From Trinickia fusca (GTDB lineage Bacteria; Pseudomonadota; Gammaproteobacteria; Burkholderiales; Burkholderiaceae), in contig NZ_RBZV01000004.1 in assembly GCF_003628145.1 (NCBI RefSeq), positions 203,049 through 267,048 of the forward strand: 64,000 bases of DNA, given 5' to 3'. The notes below the pieces were generated by a model that did no database searches, had not been told where the DNA came from, and saw only the letters and a program-made list of their open reading frames with translations. A program made the position numbers and the translations under genes. Positions 7,869 to 16,919 of the stretch are shown in pieces; position 1 is the stretch's first letter; every line of letters begins with the position of its first letter.

Positions 7869-9143
7869 TCAAAGCGTCGGCTGGGCGCGCGTGAAGCGGC
7901 CATAGATCGCGTACAGCACGAGCGTGGCCGCCAGCAGCAAGCCACCCAACGCACAAGCCATGCCCCAGTTGATCGTCACGTTCGTGAAGTACGCGACGTA
8001 GTAGCTGACCATCTGATCGTTCGGTCCGCCGAGCAACGCCGGCGTGATGTAGTAGCCGATGGCGAGAATGAACACGAGCAGCGCACCCGCGCCGATGCCC
8101 GGATACGTCTGCGGAACATACACGCGCCAGAACGCCGCGAACGGATGGCTGCCCAGCGAGACGGCCGCGCGCTGATAGCTGCGCGGAATCGACTTCATCA
8201 CGCTGTAGAGCGGCAGGATCATGAACGGCAACAGGATGTGCGTCATCGACACGTACACGCCCACGCGGTTGAACAACAGATCGAGCGGCGAATGGATGAG
8301 CCCCATCGCGCGCAGCGTCCGGTTGACGAGTCCTTCGCTTTGCAGCAGCACGATCCACGCGGCCACGCGTACGAGGATCGACGTCCAGAACGGAATCAAT
8401 ACGAGGATCATGACCAGATTCGCGCGCCGCTCGTTCAATGTCGAGATCCAGTACGCGAGCGGATAGCCAAGCGCGAGCGCGGCCAACGTCACGACGGCGC
8501 CGATCGCGAACGTGCGCGCGAAGACGGAAAGATAGATGCGTTGGTCAGGATCGGTGCGCTCGATGCGGCCGAACGCGTCTTGCCGATGATCGAGCGAAGC
8601 CAGCAGATAGAACGATGAATAGCGCGAGCCGTTCTTCGCGATCGCGCGCCAGTAGTGCGGCTCGCCCCAGCGCGCATCGAGCTCGATCAGCTTCGCGCGA
8701 ATTTTCTCGGGTGCCAGCGCGTGGCCGGCATCGTCGTCGAGCGGCATCGCGCGGGCCGTCTTCGCCACGAGCGAACGAAAGCCCGGGATCTCGACGTTCA
8801 GGCGCCGAGCCAGCCCGCCGAGCGTCTCACCGTCGCTGAGCGCAGTCAGATCGGCCGCCAGCGCGGCGTAGGCCGCCGCATCGGGGACGCTCGTGCGGTC
8901 CCACTGCCGCAGCGCCACGACGGTCTTGGGCAGACCTTCGGCCACTTCAGGGTTTTGCACGGCACGCTGAAGTAGCGCGCCGATCGGCACGACGAACACG
9001 AGCAGCAGAAAAATCGCGAGTGGCGCGATCAACAGCAGCGCGGTTACCTGCTTGCGCACTTGAGCGGCCTTCAATTCGCGCTTCAGTGCAGCCGTCGAAC
9101 GAGCGCTCGGCTCGCCGGTGATCGTCATCGTGTTCACGGTCAT
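7869..9143 (-). CDS. ABC transporter permease, PotB/PotH-like with long periplasmic loop
   Basis: 424 aa, starting at the ATG at 9143 (GGAAG just upstream). TM1 (about residues 32-55) is followed by a ~140-residue soluble segment before TM2, much longer than in E. coli PotB. Five more helices follow, with the EAA loop AAVSLGSHPFAAFWRVYVPQTYPG. The insert is charged and Ala-rich and probably projects into the periplasm near the binding protein. It pairs with the 278-aa permease to form the membrane channel; the gap between the two genes is 50 bp. Confidence 0.87.
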   Translation of the reverse strand: MTVNTMTITGEPSARSTAALKRELKAAQVRKQVTALLLIAPLAIFLLLVFVVPIGALLQRAVQNPEVAEGLPKTVVALRQWDRTSVPDAAAYAALAADLTALSDGETLGGLARRLNVEIPGFRSLVAKTARAMPLDDDAGHALAPEKIRAKLIELDARWGEPHYWRAIAKNGSRYSSFYLLASLDHRQDAFGRIERTDPDQRIYLSVFARTFAIGAVVTLAALALGYPLAYWISTLNERRANLVMILVLIPFWTSILVRVAAWIVLLQSEGLVNRTLRAMGLIHSPLDLLFNRVGVYVSMTHILLPFMILPLYSVMKSIPRSYQRAAVSLGSHPFAAFWRVYVPQTYPGIGAGALLVFILAIGYYITPALLGGPNDQMVSYYVAYFTNVTINWGMACALGGLLLAATLVLYAIYGRFTRAQPTL

Positions 9144-9256
9144 GTCTTCCGCCCCGCTTGTTGCTTGCAACTTTCTGCTTCCTGCGCCGCCCGCGTATCA
9201 CGGGCGGCGCAGATGCGAGCGCTATACGCGCCCTATTCTCCTCACCACGTCACACT

Positions 9257-10318
9257 TCACTTCGATGCCCACGACGCGAAGCGTTGCTCGAGTTCGTCGC
9301 CGTAGTCGGTCCAGAACGCGGCGTCTTGCAGCACGGCGCTCTTGCCGTTGGCCGGCGAGTTCGGCAGATTCGAGAGCGTCTTCGCGTCGAGCGAGCCAAT
9401 CGCCGCGACGTTGGCCGGGCCGTACGCGATGTGCTTGGCGTAGTCCTGCTGTGACTTGGACGAAAGCGAGTACGCGATGAACTGCTCGGCCTCGGCCTTA
9501 TTCGGCGTGCCGCGCGGAATCGCCCAGTAGTCGAGGTCGTAGATGCTGCCGGCCCAGACCACCTTCAGGTTCTTGCCTTCACGCTGCGCCGCGTCGATCC
9601 GGCCGTTGTAGGCCGTCGACATCACGACGTCACCCGCCACGAGGAACTGCGGCGGCTGCGCACCGGCTTCCCACCACTGGATATTCGGCTTCAGTTCGTC
9701 GAGCTTCTTGAACGCGCGGTCTTGCCCTGGCTTCGTCGCCAGCACCTTGTAGACCTCCTTGGGCGCTACGCCATCGGCCATCAGCGCGAATTCGAGGTTG
9801 CCGCGCGCGCCCTTGCGCATCCCGCGCTTACCCGGGAATTTGCCGACGTTCCAGAAATCGGCCCAGCCCGTCGGCGCCGTCTTCAGCTTGTCGGCGTTAT
9901 AGGCCAATGCCGTCGACCACACGAAGAAGCCCACGCCGCAAGTGCGCGGCGATTCGGGAATCAGATCGGCCTTCTTGGCGATCTTCGACCAGTCGAGCTT
10001 TTCGAACATCCCCTCGTCGCAGCCGCGGCCGAGATCGCCCGATTCGACTTCGACGACGTCCCAGTTCACGTGCTTGGCCTCGACCATCGCCTTGATCTTG
10101 GCCGTCTCGCCGTTGTACTCGACGGCCGTGACCTTGTTGCCCGTCTGCTTCTCGAACGGGCCGTAGAACGCGACCTTCTGCGCATCGGCGTTGGCGCCGC
10201 CGAAATTCACGACGGTCAGTTCGGCCGCGCTGGCACCGGCCATCCCGAACAGCGTCGAGGCCGCGGCAGCGGCGAGCAGCGCGCAAGCGCGGGGCGTGAA
10301 AGTGAGCTTCGTCATCAT
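9257..10318 (-). CDS. Periplasmic substrate-binding protein of the polyamine/GABA-type ABC importer
   Basis: 353 aa. The ATG at 10318 is preceded by AGGAG. The signal peptide has a hydrophobic core ACALLAAAAASTLFGMAG and probable cleavage after ASA (about residue 32). The mature protein starts LTVVNFGGANADAQ, typical of PotD/PotF-like type II binding proteins. It also has WDVVEVESGDLGRGCDEG and NGRIDAAQREG, the latter near the hinge. It delivers substrate to the two permeases encoded downstream. Confidence 0.9.
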   Translation of the reverse strand: MMTKLTFTPRACALLAAAAASTLFGMAGASAAELTVVNFGGANADAQKVAFYGPFEKQTGNKVTAVEYNGETAKIKAMVEAKHVNWDVVEVESGDLGRGCDEGMFEKLDWSKIAKKADLIPESPRTCGVGFFVWSTALAYNADKLKTAPTGWADFWNVGKFPGKRGMRKGARGNLEFALMADGVAPKEVYKVLATKPGQDRAFKKLDELKPNIQWWEAGAQPPQFLVAGDVVMSTAYNGRIDAAQREGKNLKVVWAGSIYDLDYWAIPRGTPNKAEAEQFIAYSLSSKSQQDYAKHIAYGPANVAAIGSLDAKTLSNLPNSPANGKSAVLQDAAFWTDYGDELEQRFASWASK

Positions 10319-10397
10319 CAGGTTCTCCTCTGGGTGATTCGTGTCCGCCAAAACACGGACCGAACGATGTCGCACTTTGCGCGCAAATCGCCCGACA

Positions 10398-11492
10398 TCA
10401 GGCGAAAACGCGCAGGTGCTCGGGCGCGAATTCGAGTGCGACCGGTGCGCCAGGCACGAACGTATCGAGCGCTTCGGTGCCGAGCGGCACCTTCACGAAG
10501 CACTCGTCCTGCTCCGGCAACGCACAGCGCATGCGCACGTGGTCGCCGAAATAGATGAGCCCGCGCACTTCGCTCGCGAGCGTGTTGCCGTGCAGGCCGC
10601 GGCCCGCTGTGGGGGCCAGTCGCAAACGTTCGGGGCGAATGCAGGCGACGGCGTCCGAGCCCGTGCGAGCCTGGCCGACGCTGCGGCCGACCACGCGCGT
10701 ACCGTCTCGCAGCTTGATTTCGCAGTACTGGCCGTCGACGCCCGATATCGTGCCGCGCAGCGTATTGCTGTCGCCGATGAAGCTCGCGACGAATTCGTTG
10801 CACGGCGTTTCGTAGAGCGCATCGACCGTGTCGAGCTGTTGCACGACGCCTTTGTCGAACACGGCCACGCGGTCCGACATCGTGAGCGCCTCGCCCTGAT
10901 CGTGCGTGACGTAGACGAACGTGAGGCCCAGCTTTTCGTGCAATGCCTTCAGTTCGTACTGCATGTGCTCACGCAGTTGCTTGTCGAGCGCGCCGAGCGG
11001 CTCGTCCATCAGCACGAGGCGTGGCTCGAACACGAGCGCGCGGGCGAGTGCGATGCGCTGCTGCTGGCCGCCCGAGAGCTGCGACGGATAGCGCTTCGCG
11101 AAGCCTTCCATACGCACCATCCTCAAGGCGTCGTGCACGCGCTGGGCGCGCTCGGCGGCCGGCATCTTGCGCACGGTCAGCGGATATTCGACGTTTTGCG
11201 CGACCGTCAGGTGAGGGAACAGCGCGTAGTTCTGAAACACCATGCCGATGTTGCGCTTGTGCGGCGGCACCGAATTCAGCAGCTGCCCGTCGAGCCGGAT
11301 CTCGCCGCCCGTCGGAAATTCGAAGCCGGCCAGCATCATCAGGCAAGTCGTTTTACCGGAGCCCGACGGACCGAGCAGCGTGAGGAATTCGCCTTGATAA
11401 ATGTCGAGATCGAGCGCTTTAACGACCAGCGTCTCGCCGTCGTACGTCTTGCGCACGCCGCGAAAGCTCACGATCACTTCGTCCGTTTTCAT
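10398..11492 (-). CDS. ABC transporter ATPase, PotA-like
   Basis: 364 aa. Walker A GPSGSGKTT (about 41-49), Q-loop MVFQNYALFPH, signature LSGGQQQR, Walker B LVLMDEPLGALD and the switch His in VTHDQGEA are all present. A C-terminal TOBE-type domain (about 280-360) follows, as in PotA/FbpC. It is first in the importer operon and powers uptake. Upstream lie three hairpin repeats and the divergent mocR-2. Confidence 0.93.
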   Translation of the reverse strand: MKTDEVIVSFRGVRKTYDGETLVVKALDLDIYQGEFLTLLGPSGSGKTTCLMMLAGFEFPTGGEIRLDGQLLNSVPPHKRNIGMVFQNYALFPHLTVAQNVEYPLTVRKMPAAERAQRVHDALRMVRMEGFAKRYPSQLSGGQQQRIALARALVFEPRLVLMDEPLGALDKQLREHMQYELKALHEKLGLTFVYVTHDQGEALTMSDRVAVFDKGVVQQLDTVDALYETPCNEFVASFIGDSNTLRGTISGVDGQYCEIKLRDGTRVVGRSVGQARTGSDAVACIRPERLRLAPTAGRGLHGNTLASEVRGLIYFGDHVRMRCALPEQDECFVKVPLGTEALDTFVPGAPVALEFAPEHLRVFA

Positions 11493-11511
11493 CGTCCGTG
11501 TCTCCTGTGTC

Positions 11512-11637
11512 GGCCTAAGTTAGCGCTTTAGCGCTTACTTAGGCCCCATGCCGAAATAGTCCCGGTTAGCGCTTTAGCGCTTACCGGGAGTTGTTCGGCG
11601 GTCGGCCTAAGTTGCCGCTTTAGCGCTTACTTGGGCC
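11512..11637. repeat. Three tandem hairpin repeats in the potA-mocR intergene
   Basis: The copies are 11512-11545, 11560-11589 and 11604-11637. Each has inner arms of the form TTAGCGC and GCGCTTA around a TTTA loop; the third copy has TTGCCGC on the left. Outer arms differ between copies but remain paired: GGCCTAAGT/ACTTAGGCC, TCCCGGT/ACCGGGA, and GGCCTAAG/CTTGGGCC with a wobble pair. Conserved pairing with changed sequence suggests that the folded RNA or cruciform matters. They lie in the leader of the importer operon on one side and upstream of the mocR-2 promoter on the other. Confidence 0.75.
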
Positions 11638-11705
11638 CCATGCAGCGCACCACGCCCCGATTGGCTCCATCGACAAGCGAGTACCGCACATCATTTGCGA
11701 TCCAA

Positions 11706-11711
11706 TATAAT
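11706..11711 (+). promoter_or_regulatory. Consensus -10 (TATAAT) for mocR-2
   Basis: A perfect TATAAT lies 52 bp before the chosen TTG start. No good -35 sits 16-18 bp upstream, which suggests an activated or autoregulated promoter. Confidence 0.5.
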
Positions 11712-11763
11712 CGGTCACGGCTCTACGAGACGGAGCCATTTCATTATTCCGAAGGGAACCACT

Positions 11764-13308
11764 TTGGATACGATCATCTTGTCGGACTGGCTCGCCGCAC
11801 GACTCGAACGCGGCACCACGGAGCCCATGTATCGGCAGGTGCTGCGGCTCGTGCAGCAAGCGATCCTGACTGGCCAGCTCGCACCCGGCACGAAGCTGCC
11901 AAGCTCGCGCACGCTCGCCGAGGATCTCGACATCGCCCGCAACACCGTGCTGCGCGTGTACGACCAGCTCACGGCCGAAGGCTATGTGCTGTCGACGACC
12001 GGCAGTGGCACTTACGTCGCCGATACGCGCCCCGACACCGCCGCCGTGCGTGCGCGGCCTGTCGCGCGCGCCGGTAATGCTGGCACGGATGCTTCGGCAA
12101 CGCCGGCAGTCGCACCGGCTGCACCGGCCCACGCACATCTGTCGGCGCGCGGCCGGCAGCTGATCGCGCGTGCAGGCGTCGCTCCAAAGCAGTGGGGAGC
12201 CTTCATGCCGGGTGTGCCCGACGTCACCGAGTTTCCGTCACGGACGTGGAGCCGCTTGCAAGCGCGGCTATGGAAGCAGGCGAACCCCGAGCTGCTGACG
12301 TACGCGCCCGGCGGCGGGTATCGTCCCCTGCGGCGTGCGCTGTCCGATTACCTGCGCGTCGCGCGCTCCGTCAAGTGCACGCCCGATCAGATCATCATCA
12401 CGACAGGCATTCATCAATCGATGGATCTTGCCGTACGGCTGCTGACCGACGTGGGCGACCGCGCGTGGGTCGAGGAGCCCTGCTATTGGGGCGCGCGCAG
12501 CGTACTGCAATCGGCCGGCCTCGTGCTGGCCCCCGTTCCCGTCGACAGCGAAGGATTGAATCCGCGCGGACGCGCGTTGAAGGAGCCGCCGCGGCTCGCG
12601 CTCGTGACGCCGTCGCATCAGTATCCGCTCGGCATGGTGATGAGCCTCGCGCGCCGGCGCACGCTGCTCGAATACGCGCGCCAGCATGATGTGTGGATCG
12701 TCGAGGATGACTACGACAGCGAGTTCCGCTATGGCAGCCGGCCCGTCGCGTCGCTGCAGGGGCTCGATGAAGCGGGCCGCGTGATCTACGTCGGCAGTCT
12801 CGGCAAGACCCTTTATCCGGGCTTGCGTATCGGCTATATGGTCGCGCCTGAGCACTTGGTCGAGACGTTCCGCACAGGGGTGGCCGAGCTCTATCGCGAA
12901 GGGCAACTCATGCACCAGGCGGTGCTGGCCGAATTCATCATGGACGGCCATCTGACCTCGCACGTGCGGCGCATGCGTGCGCTGTATGGCGAGCGACGTC
13001 AGATCCTCATCGATGCGATCGCCGCACGCTTCGGCGACTCGCTGCCCGTGATGGGCGATGAGGCTGGTCTGCATCTGGTGCTGGGACTTCCCGGTACGGC
13101 CGACGATCGCGCCATCACGAACGCCGCATTCGATGCGGGCGTCATCGTGCGGCCGCTGTCGGCGTATTACAGCGACGAGGAGGTCGCGCGGCGCGGTCTG
13201 CTGCTTGGTTATGCGTGCGTACCGCACGAGCGAATCGGGCCGGCGTTCGATACGCTTGCGGGGGTGATCGAGAAGCAGATGGAAGAAGGTGGTGTGCGGG
13301 CGGCGTGA
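11764..13308 (+). CDS. MocR/PdxR-family regulator next to the polyamine/GABA-type importer
   Basis: 514 aa from a TTG (11764) preceded by AAGGGA. An upstream frame start would precede the promoter. The N-terminal GntR wHTH (about 20-90: LPSSRTLAEDLDIARNTVLRVYDQL) is followed by a linker and an aminotransferase-like domain with VEDDYDSEFRYGSRP and the PLP-lysine region GSLGKTLYPGLRIGYM. The divergent importer operon is its obvious target, making GABA, a polyamine or another amine a plausible effector. Its last ~98 codons exist a second time at 18397-18700, so the present 3' end may have been supplied with the adjacent island. Confidence 0.9.
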   Translation: MDTIILSDWLAARLERGTTEPMYRQVLRLVQQAILTGQLAPGTKLPSSRTLAEDLDIARNTVLRVYDQLTAEGYVLSTTGSGTYVADTRPDTAAVRARPVARAGNAGTDASATPAVAPAAPAHAHLSARGRQLIARAGVAPKQWGAFMPGVPDVTEFPSRTWSRLQARLWKQANPELLTYAPGGGYRPLRRALSDYLRVARSVKCTPDQIIITTGIHQSMDLAVRLLTDVGDRAWVEEPCYWGARSVLQSAGLVLAPVPVDSEGLNPRGRALKEPPRLALVTPSHQYPLGMVMSLARRRTLLEYARQHDVWIVEDDYDSEFRYGSRPVASLQGLDEAGRVIYVGSLGKTLYPGLRIGYMVAPEHLVETFRTGVAELYREGQLMHQAVLAEFIMDGHLTSHVRRMRALYGERRQILIDAIAARFGDSLPVMGDEAGLHLVLGLPGTADDRAITNAAFDAGVIVRPLSAYYSDEEVARRGLLLGYACVPHERIGPAFDTLAGVIEKQMEEGGVRAA

Positions 13309-13310
13309 AG

Positions 13311-13359
13311 CGATGTGTGCTGCGACACATCGCCGATGACTGTGTTCAAGGTCATCGGC
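13311..13359 (+). terminator. Two adjacent hairpins after mocR-2
   Basis: CGATGTGT (13311-13318) pairs with ACACATCG (13325-13332). GCCGATGAC (13332-13340) pairs with GTCATCGGC (13351-13359). There is no strong T-run, so this is a structured 3' end rather than a textbook terminator. Confidence 0.45.
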
Positions 13360-13566
13360 GGATGAGATCCAGAAACCGTTGGAGTCTGTTCGGCCAATTG
13401 AGAAGCAGCGTGCTTGGCGCCGAATCTTCAAGAGCCGCGGTTGCGCTGCGCTCGTTCGCGGCTACGCTTCCCGGAGCTAAACAACATGGTCGGGCACGTC
13501 ACCTAGATACTCAAGGAGCCATGCGTACATCGCCACCGCTCTGAGACGCTATGGCATGCCAGCCGC

Positions 13567-13660
13567 GTGATTTCCGACTGGATGCACTTCTACAACCAAC
13601 GACGCCCCTCAGGCGCCGACGACAAAAACTCCTGCTGAAGCCTTCGCTTTAGCCGCTTAA
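13567..13660 (+). pseudogene. IS3-family transposase C-terminal remnant, frameshifted
   Basis: VISDWMHFYNQRRP is read in one frame from 13567, then TTKTPAEAFALAA-stop in another (13619-13660). Together they give the usual IS3-group OrfB ending (FYN-RRPH-...-KTPAEAF). A small deletion/frameshift separates the parts, and no upstream DDE domain remains. It marks the left part of the island as a mobile-DNA landing site. Confidence 0.75.
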
Positions 13661-14206
13661 CCCTGCACGTTTCGCAGGGCTATCGCCGCCCCGTATTCAT
13701 GACGGCCTTCGCTTTCAATAACCGCATTAGCGATGAGGCCGGGTCAGCTGCGCACATCGGCACGCACTCCTACTATCCCTCACACCCCAAGGATTGGCGC
13801 CACAGTACGGCCGCGCCATGTTGCGACTACGCCGAAGAATAAGTGAAATCAATAAATTTACGCCATCAACCAAACAGCACCCCCATTTTTTACGGGTTCC
13901 ATTTTTTACTAGATAAAATCTTCGAATCAAATTCTTTCTTTTTGCTTTCATTCAATGCAAAATAAACATAGTGACATCGCACAAATCGACTCAACTATCG
14001 AACAGATTCAATGCAAATCACTGGACTACCCCCGTAAAATTAATGTTATTTCCGCATCACCCAAGCACCTCCTCATCAAAATTCACAACACCAAATTTCG
14101 ATAAATAGCAAACTTGACTTGACTCGCACTTCTCCATCAATCTCCATACACACCTCGCCGAAGCGGTAAAGACAGTTTCCGCATCTACTCGCACTTGAGG
14201 CAAAAA
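13661..14206. other. AT-rich non-coding stretch at the island's left side
   Basis: Strikingly AT-rich, especially 13840-14110, with poly-A/T runs such as CATTTTTTACTAG. It contains no convincing gene. It likely carries the promoter of the downstream four-gene set. The base composition is unlike the flanking chromosome and supports recent acquisition. Confidence 0.6.
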
Positions 14207-15448
14207 ATGAAACATGACACATTTCTTGATGCCACTCAGATTATTCATCTTTCCAAAAAAGTGCGTGAAACCGCAATTAATCTGGGAGGCTATTGGAGAC
14301 CGTTATCAGCAGTCGCGAGGGTGCTCGAAGAGTTGGGAGAGATCGGCGAGCTACTGGTGGATGACAGCGCCGACCAGAGTCACCTAGCCGCCGAATTAGC
14401 CGACATGTTCATTATCACGACATGCATCGCCGATCAGTACTGCGCAAATGTCGTGGACTTACTAAAAAATATGCCCCCCGCGGATGGCGAACGAGGCGCG
14501 GGTGACTATGCCTCGTTAAGGGTGATGTTCTGTTGTTTGGCACAACGCACCGGCCGGCTTGGCCGCCTGATCAACTACCTAGAAGGTGATAAGACGCCCA
14601 AACCGAACGAGCCCGTATCGAACGTCACCACGGAAGTTGCTTGCATTCAACACATTTTATTCCGAATGACTGCCGCAACGGGTGAGAACCTTGTGAAAGT
14701 AGTAAACGCGATACTCGACATGAATGCACGTCGCGATCGTGCACGATTCAAATCGAACTGGGATCCGTCTACGGCCTTGTCTCGGGACCGGTTTGGGGCG
14801 GTTATCGGAAAAACACTATGCCCGTTCGCCCAACACGCAAAAATTTGGGGAGCACCAGATATTGATGACAAGAAGGATTTCGCGTACAACGCATCGCAGA
14901 TTGCGCAGGTTCTATGCCGGTTTTGTCGTGTCGCCCCAACCGAGGGACTTGACGGTTTTGTGATTCGTATACACGTTCCGGAACAGATCAGGGATCTGGC
15001 ATCCTTTTCATCGGCGTTCTTTCATATTGTCGCCGAGCTTGGTCGCGCCAGCAAAGAAGCTGGTTGGGACAATCCGATGGAAGAAAATCTCTCATCTCCA
15101 GAGTGGCGTTTCAGGTTTTGCGGGATCTCATTCTTCATTACGACCTTCGCCCCATTCTATCGAGGCGATCACCCGCGATTTTCATGGCGTCGCGACTCTG
15201 CGTTTGTCCTCCTACAGCCAGAATTCTCGTTTGATCATCATGGAATCCACTCAAACAACCCAAAGCGTACATCAATAAAAGAGACGATTCGACAAGGCTT
15301 CTCAAGAAACAGCGTTGGATACTCAACTGACCTCGTTGAGCAGCCCTTAGAAGCATTGAAATACATTAAACCACTACAGCTTGGCGACTCACCCATTGAA
15401 TGGTGGGAGATCTCCACAATGAAAGGAAACACTACCAAAACCACATAG
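14207..15448 (+). CDS. Fusion of MazG-like NTP pyrophosphohydrolase repeats with a YqcI/YcgG-family domain
   Basis: 413 aa; the ATG at 14207 follows TTGAGG. Residues ~10-90 have the all-alpha NTP-pyrophosphatase pattern, with EELGEIGEL followed by ELADMFII (E-E-x2-E ... E-x2-D). Residues ~105-185 look like a second, degenerate copy (AQRTGRLGRL...TTEVACI...NAILDMNARRDRARF) that has lost most acidic residues. Residues ~195-400 resemble the YqcI/YcgG family: LCPFAQHAKIWGAPD, CGISFFITTFAPFYRGDHPRFSWR, FVLLQPEFSFD and KRTSIKETIR. Some YqcI/YcgG relatives are, to my recollection, haem-dependent N-oxygenases in natural-product pathways. I infer a nucleotide-hydrolysing plus oxidative enzyme. It heads a plus-strand set with the HD hydrolase, methyltransferase and exporter. 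Confidence 0.7.
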   Translation: MKHDTFLDATQIIHLSKKVRETAINLGGYWRPLSAVARVLEELGEIGELLVDDSADQSHLAAELADMFIITTCIADQYCANVVDLLKNMPPADGERGAGDYASLRVMFCCLAQRTGRLGRLINYLEGDKTPKPNEPVSNVTTEVACIQHILFRMTAATGENLVKVVNAILDMNARRDRARFKSNWDPSTALSRDRFGAVIGKTLCPFAQHAKIWGAPDIDDKKDFAYNASQIAQVLCRFCRVAPTEGLDGFVIRIHVPEQIRDLASFSSAFFHIVAELGRASKEAGWDNPMEENLSSPEWRFRFCGISFFITTFAPFYRGDHPRFSWRRDSAFVLLQPEFSFDHHGIHSNNPKRTSIKETIRQGFSRNSVGYSTDLVEQPLEALKYIKPLQLGDSPIEWWEISTMKGNTTKTT

Positions 15449-15587
15449 ACAAAAGCCTCTTTAACCTCTCGATCCCCTGATTTTTGACCCCGCAAAACGA
15501 TAAATCCAATTTACTTATGTCTACCTAGTAGCGAGTAGTAGTCGATGAAATTCATTTCTCACTGAAATTCCACCTTTCGGAAAGATT

Positions 15588-16181
15588 ATGGTAGAAATTG
15601 TCGAGAAGGTTCTCGCCGCCGTTCGACTCGCCGAGCGACTCAAATATACGTTACGCCACAGCTGGCTTTCGGACGGACGACACGAAAGTGTCGCGGAGCA
15701 TAGCTGGCGAATGTCCCTTATGGCGTTGTTGGTCGCCCCTCATCTGGACGCAAATGTGGACGTCGAGAAGTTGCTCAAGATGGTAATTGTTCATGACTTG
15801 GTCGAAGCCATAGCGGGCGACATACCCGTCTTCGATGTTGTCAACGACAGCACCATGCGCATACTCAAAAGGAAACGTGAGGACGACGCGATGAAACAGA
15901 TATTCGAGATGCTTCCAGAGATTAACGGTGAGGAGGTGGAACGCCTGTGGCGTGAATTCGAGACATCCTCCTCCATTGAGGCCAAAGTCGCAAAGGCCCT
16001 TGACAAACTAGAAGCGCAGATCCAGCACAACGAGGCTCCTCTTGCTACGTGGCTAGACGTGGAGAGAAACCTAATGCACTCGCTGGAGGCATACACAAGC
16101 TTTGACACTTTTCTCGACGGCATCCGGTCAATTGTAGTTGACGAAGCTAAGAGCAAGATCGCAGAGAGCGGAAGCAGATAA
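15588..16181 (+). CDS. HD-domain phosphohydrolase (YfbR/HDDC2-like 5'-nucleotidase type)
   Basis: 197 aa. Metal ligands are visible as H in VAEHSWRM (about 38-45), HD in VIVHDLVEAIAGD and D in ALDKLEAQIQ. The lead-in RHSWLSDGRHESVAEHSW and the AGDIP segment are typical of the HDDC2/YfbR group, which dephosphorylates (deoxy)nucleoside monophosphates. GGAAAG precedes the ATG. The position after a MazG-like enzyme suggests a two-step NTP to NMP to nucleoside conversion (inferred). Confidence 0.85.
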   Translation: MVEIVEKVLAAVRLAERLKYTLRHSWLSDGRHESVAEHSWRMSLMALLVAPHLDANVDVEKLLKMVIVHDLVEAIAGDIPVFDVVNDSTMRILKRKREDDAMKQIFEMLPEINGEEVERLWREFETSSSIEAKVAKALDKLEAQIQHNEAPLATWLDVERNLMHSLEAYTSFDTFLDGIRSIVVDEAKSKIAESGSR

Positions 16182-16206
16182 CCGTAGCTCTCCATAGGAG
16201 ATTCGA

Positions 16207-16839
16207 ATGAAAACCGCAATCGAACATTGGAACGAGCAGTATGACCTGCCGATGGAGAAAATTCCCTGGGAGATTGCGACTCCGCCACACGATCTATCGG
16301 CGCTGGTCGAAGATCACTCAACACCGACTGGAGGGCAAGCACTCGACGTTGCTTGTGGTACAGGGAATTATTCGCGGTTTCTTTCTTCGCGCGGATACCG
16401 GGTGACTGCAATCGACTTCTCGCCGCATGCGTTGGCTGTCGCACGCTCCAGGAACTGCGCCGAGACGACAGCCATTGAATACATCGAAGGCGATGTCACA
16501 AAGCTTTCGCTTACTCTCCCCGCTGACAGGCGATTCGATCTGATACTTGACTACAGTCTTTTGCACCACTTACCTCCAGACGCATTCGCTCGCCACACAC
16601 AGCAATTCGCGTCCCTGCTGAGACCCGATGCCAGACTGCTCGTAGTGTGTTACTCAGACACAAACCTTTATGCGAAGGGGCAAACAAGCGCACGCGGCGC
16701 ATTCGGCAATGAAATGTTCTACCGAACTCGCAGTTGCATAGAGAAGGCATACGCGCCGCTCCGGGTGCTGTCGTATCGGGAAACCACGCTCGGAAAGCAA
16801 GGTCATCATCGAGGGCATAGCTTTGTTTTTGGATACTGA
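16207..16839 (+). CDS. Class I SAM-dependent methyltransferase
   Basis: 210 aa; AGGAG lies 6 nt before the ATG, 25 bp after the HD gene. Motif I is LDVACGTGNYSRFL (about 46-59), the acidic end of beta-2 is VTAIDFSPHAL, and the motif IV region is FDLILDYSLLHHLPP. The N-terminus HWNEQYDLPMEKIPWE resembles small-molecule methyltransferases of the TPMT/TehB kind. The substrate is unknown; the neighbours suggest a nucleoside-derived product. Confidence 0.85.
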   Translation: MKTAIEHWNEQYDLPMEKIPWEIATPPHDLSALVEDHSTPTGGQALDVACGTGNYSRFLSSRGYRVTAIDFSPHALAVARSRNCAETTAIEYIEGDVTKLSLTLPADRRFDLILDYSLLHHLPPDAFARHTQQFASLLRPDARLLVVCYSDTNLYAKGQTSARGAFGNEMFYRTRSCIEKAYAPLRVLSYRETTLGKQGHHRGHSFVFGY

Positions 16840-16919
16840 GCAAGCTGCTCGCTATCGGCCGCCCCCTCCCGGCACATTGTTTGCCAACCTTTTGTGCGCT
16901 TTACAAGCACCGTTGCATT

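Noticed and set aside
11512-11637. Hairpin triplet as a CRISPR or tRNA-like cluster
   Set aside because: Intervals are only 14 bp and no acceptor or anticodon arms can be drawn.
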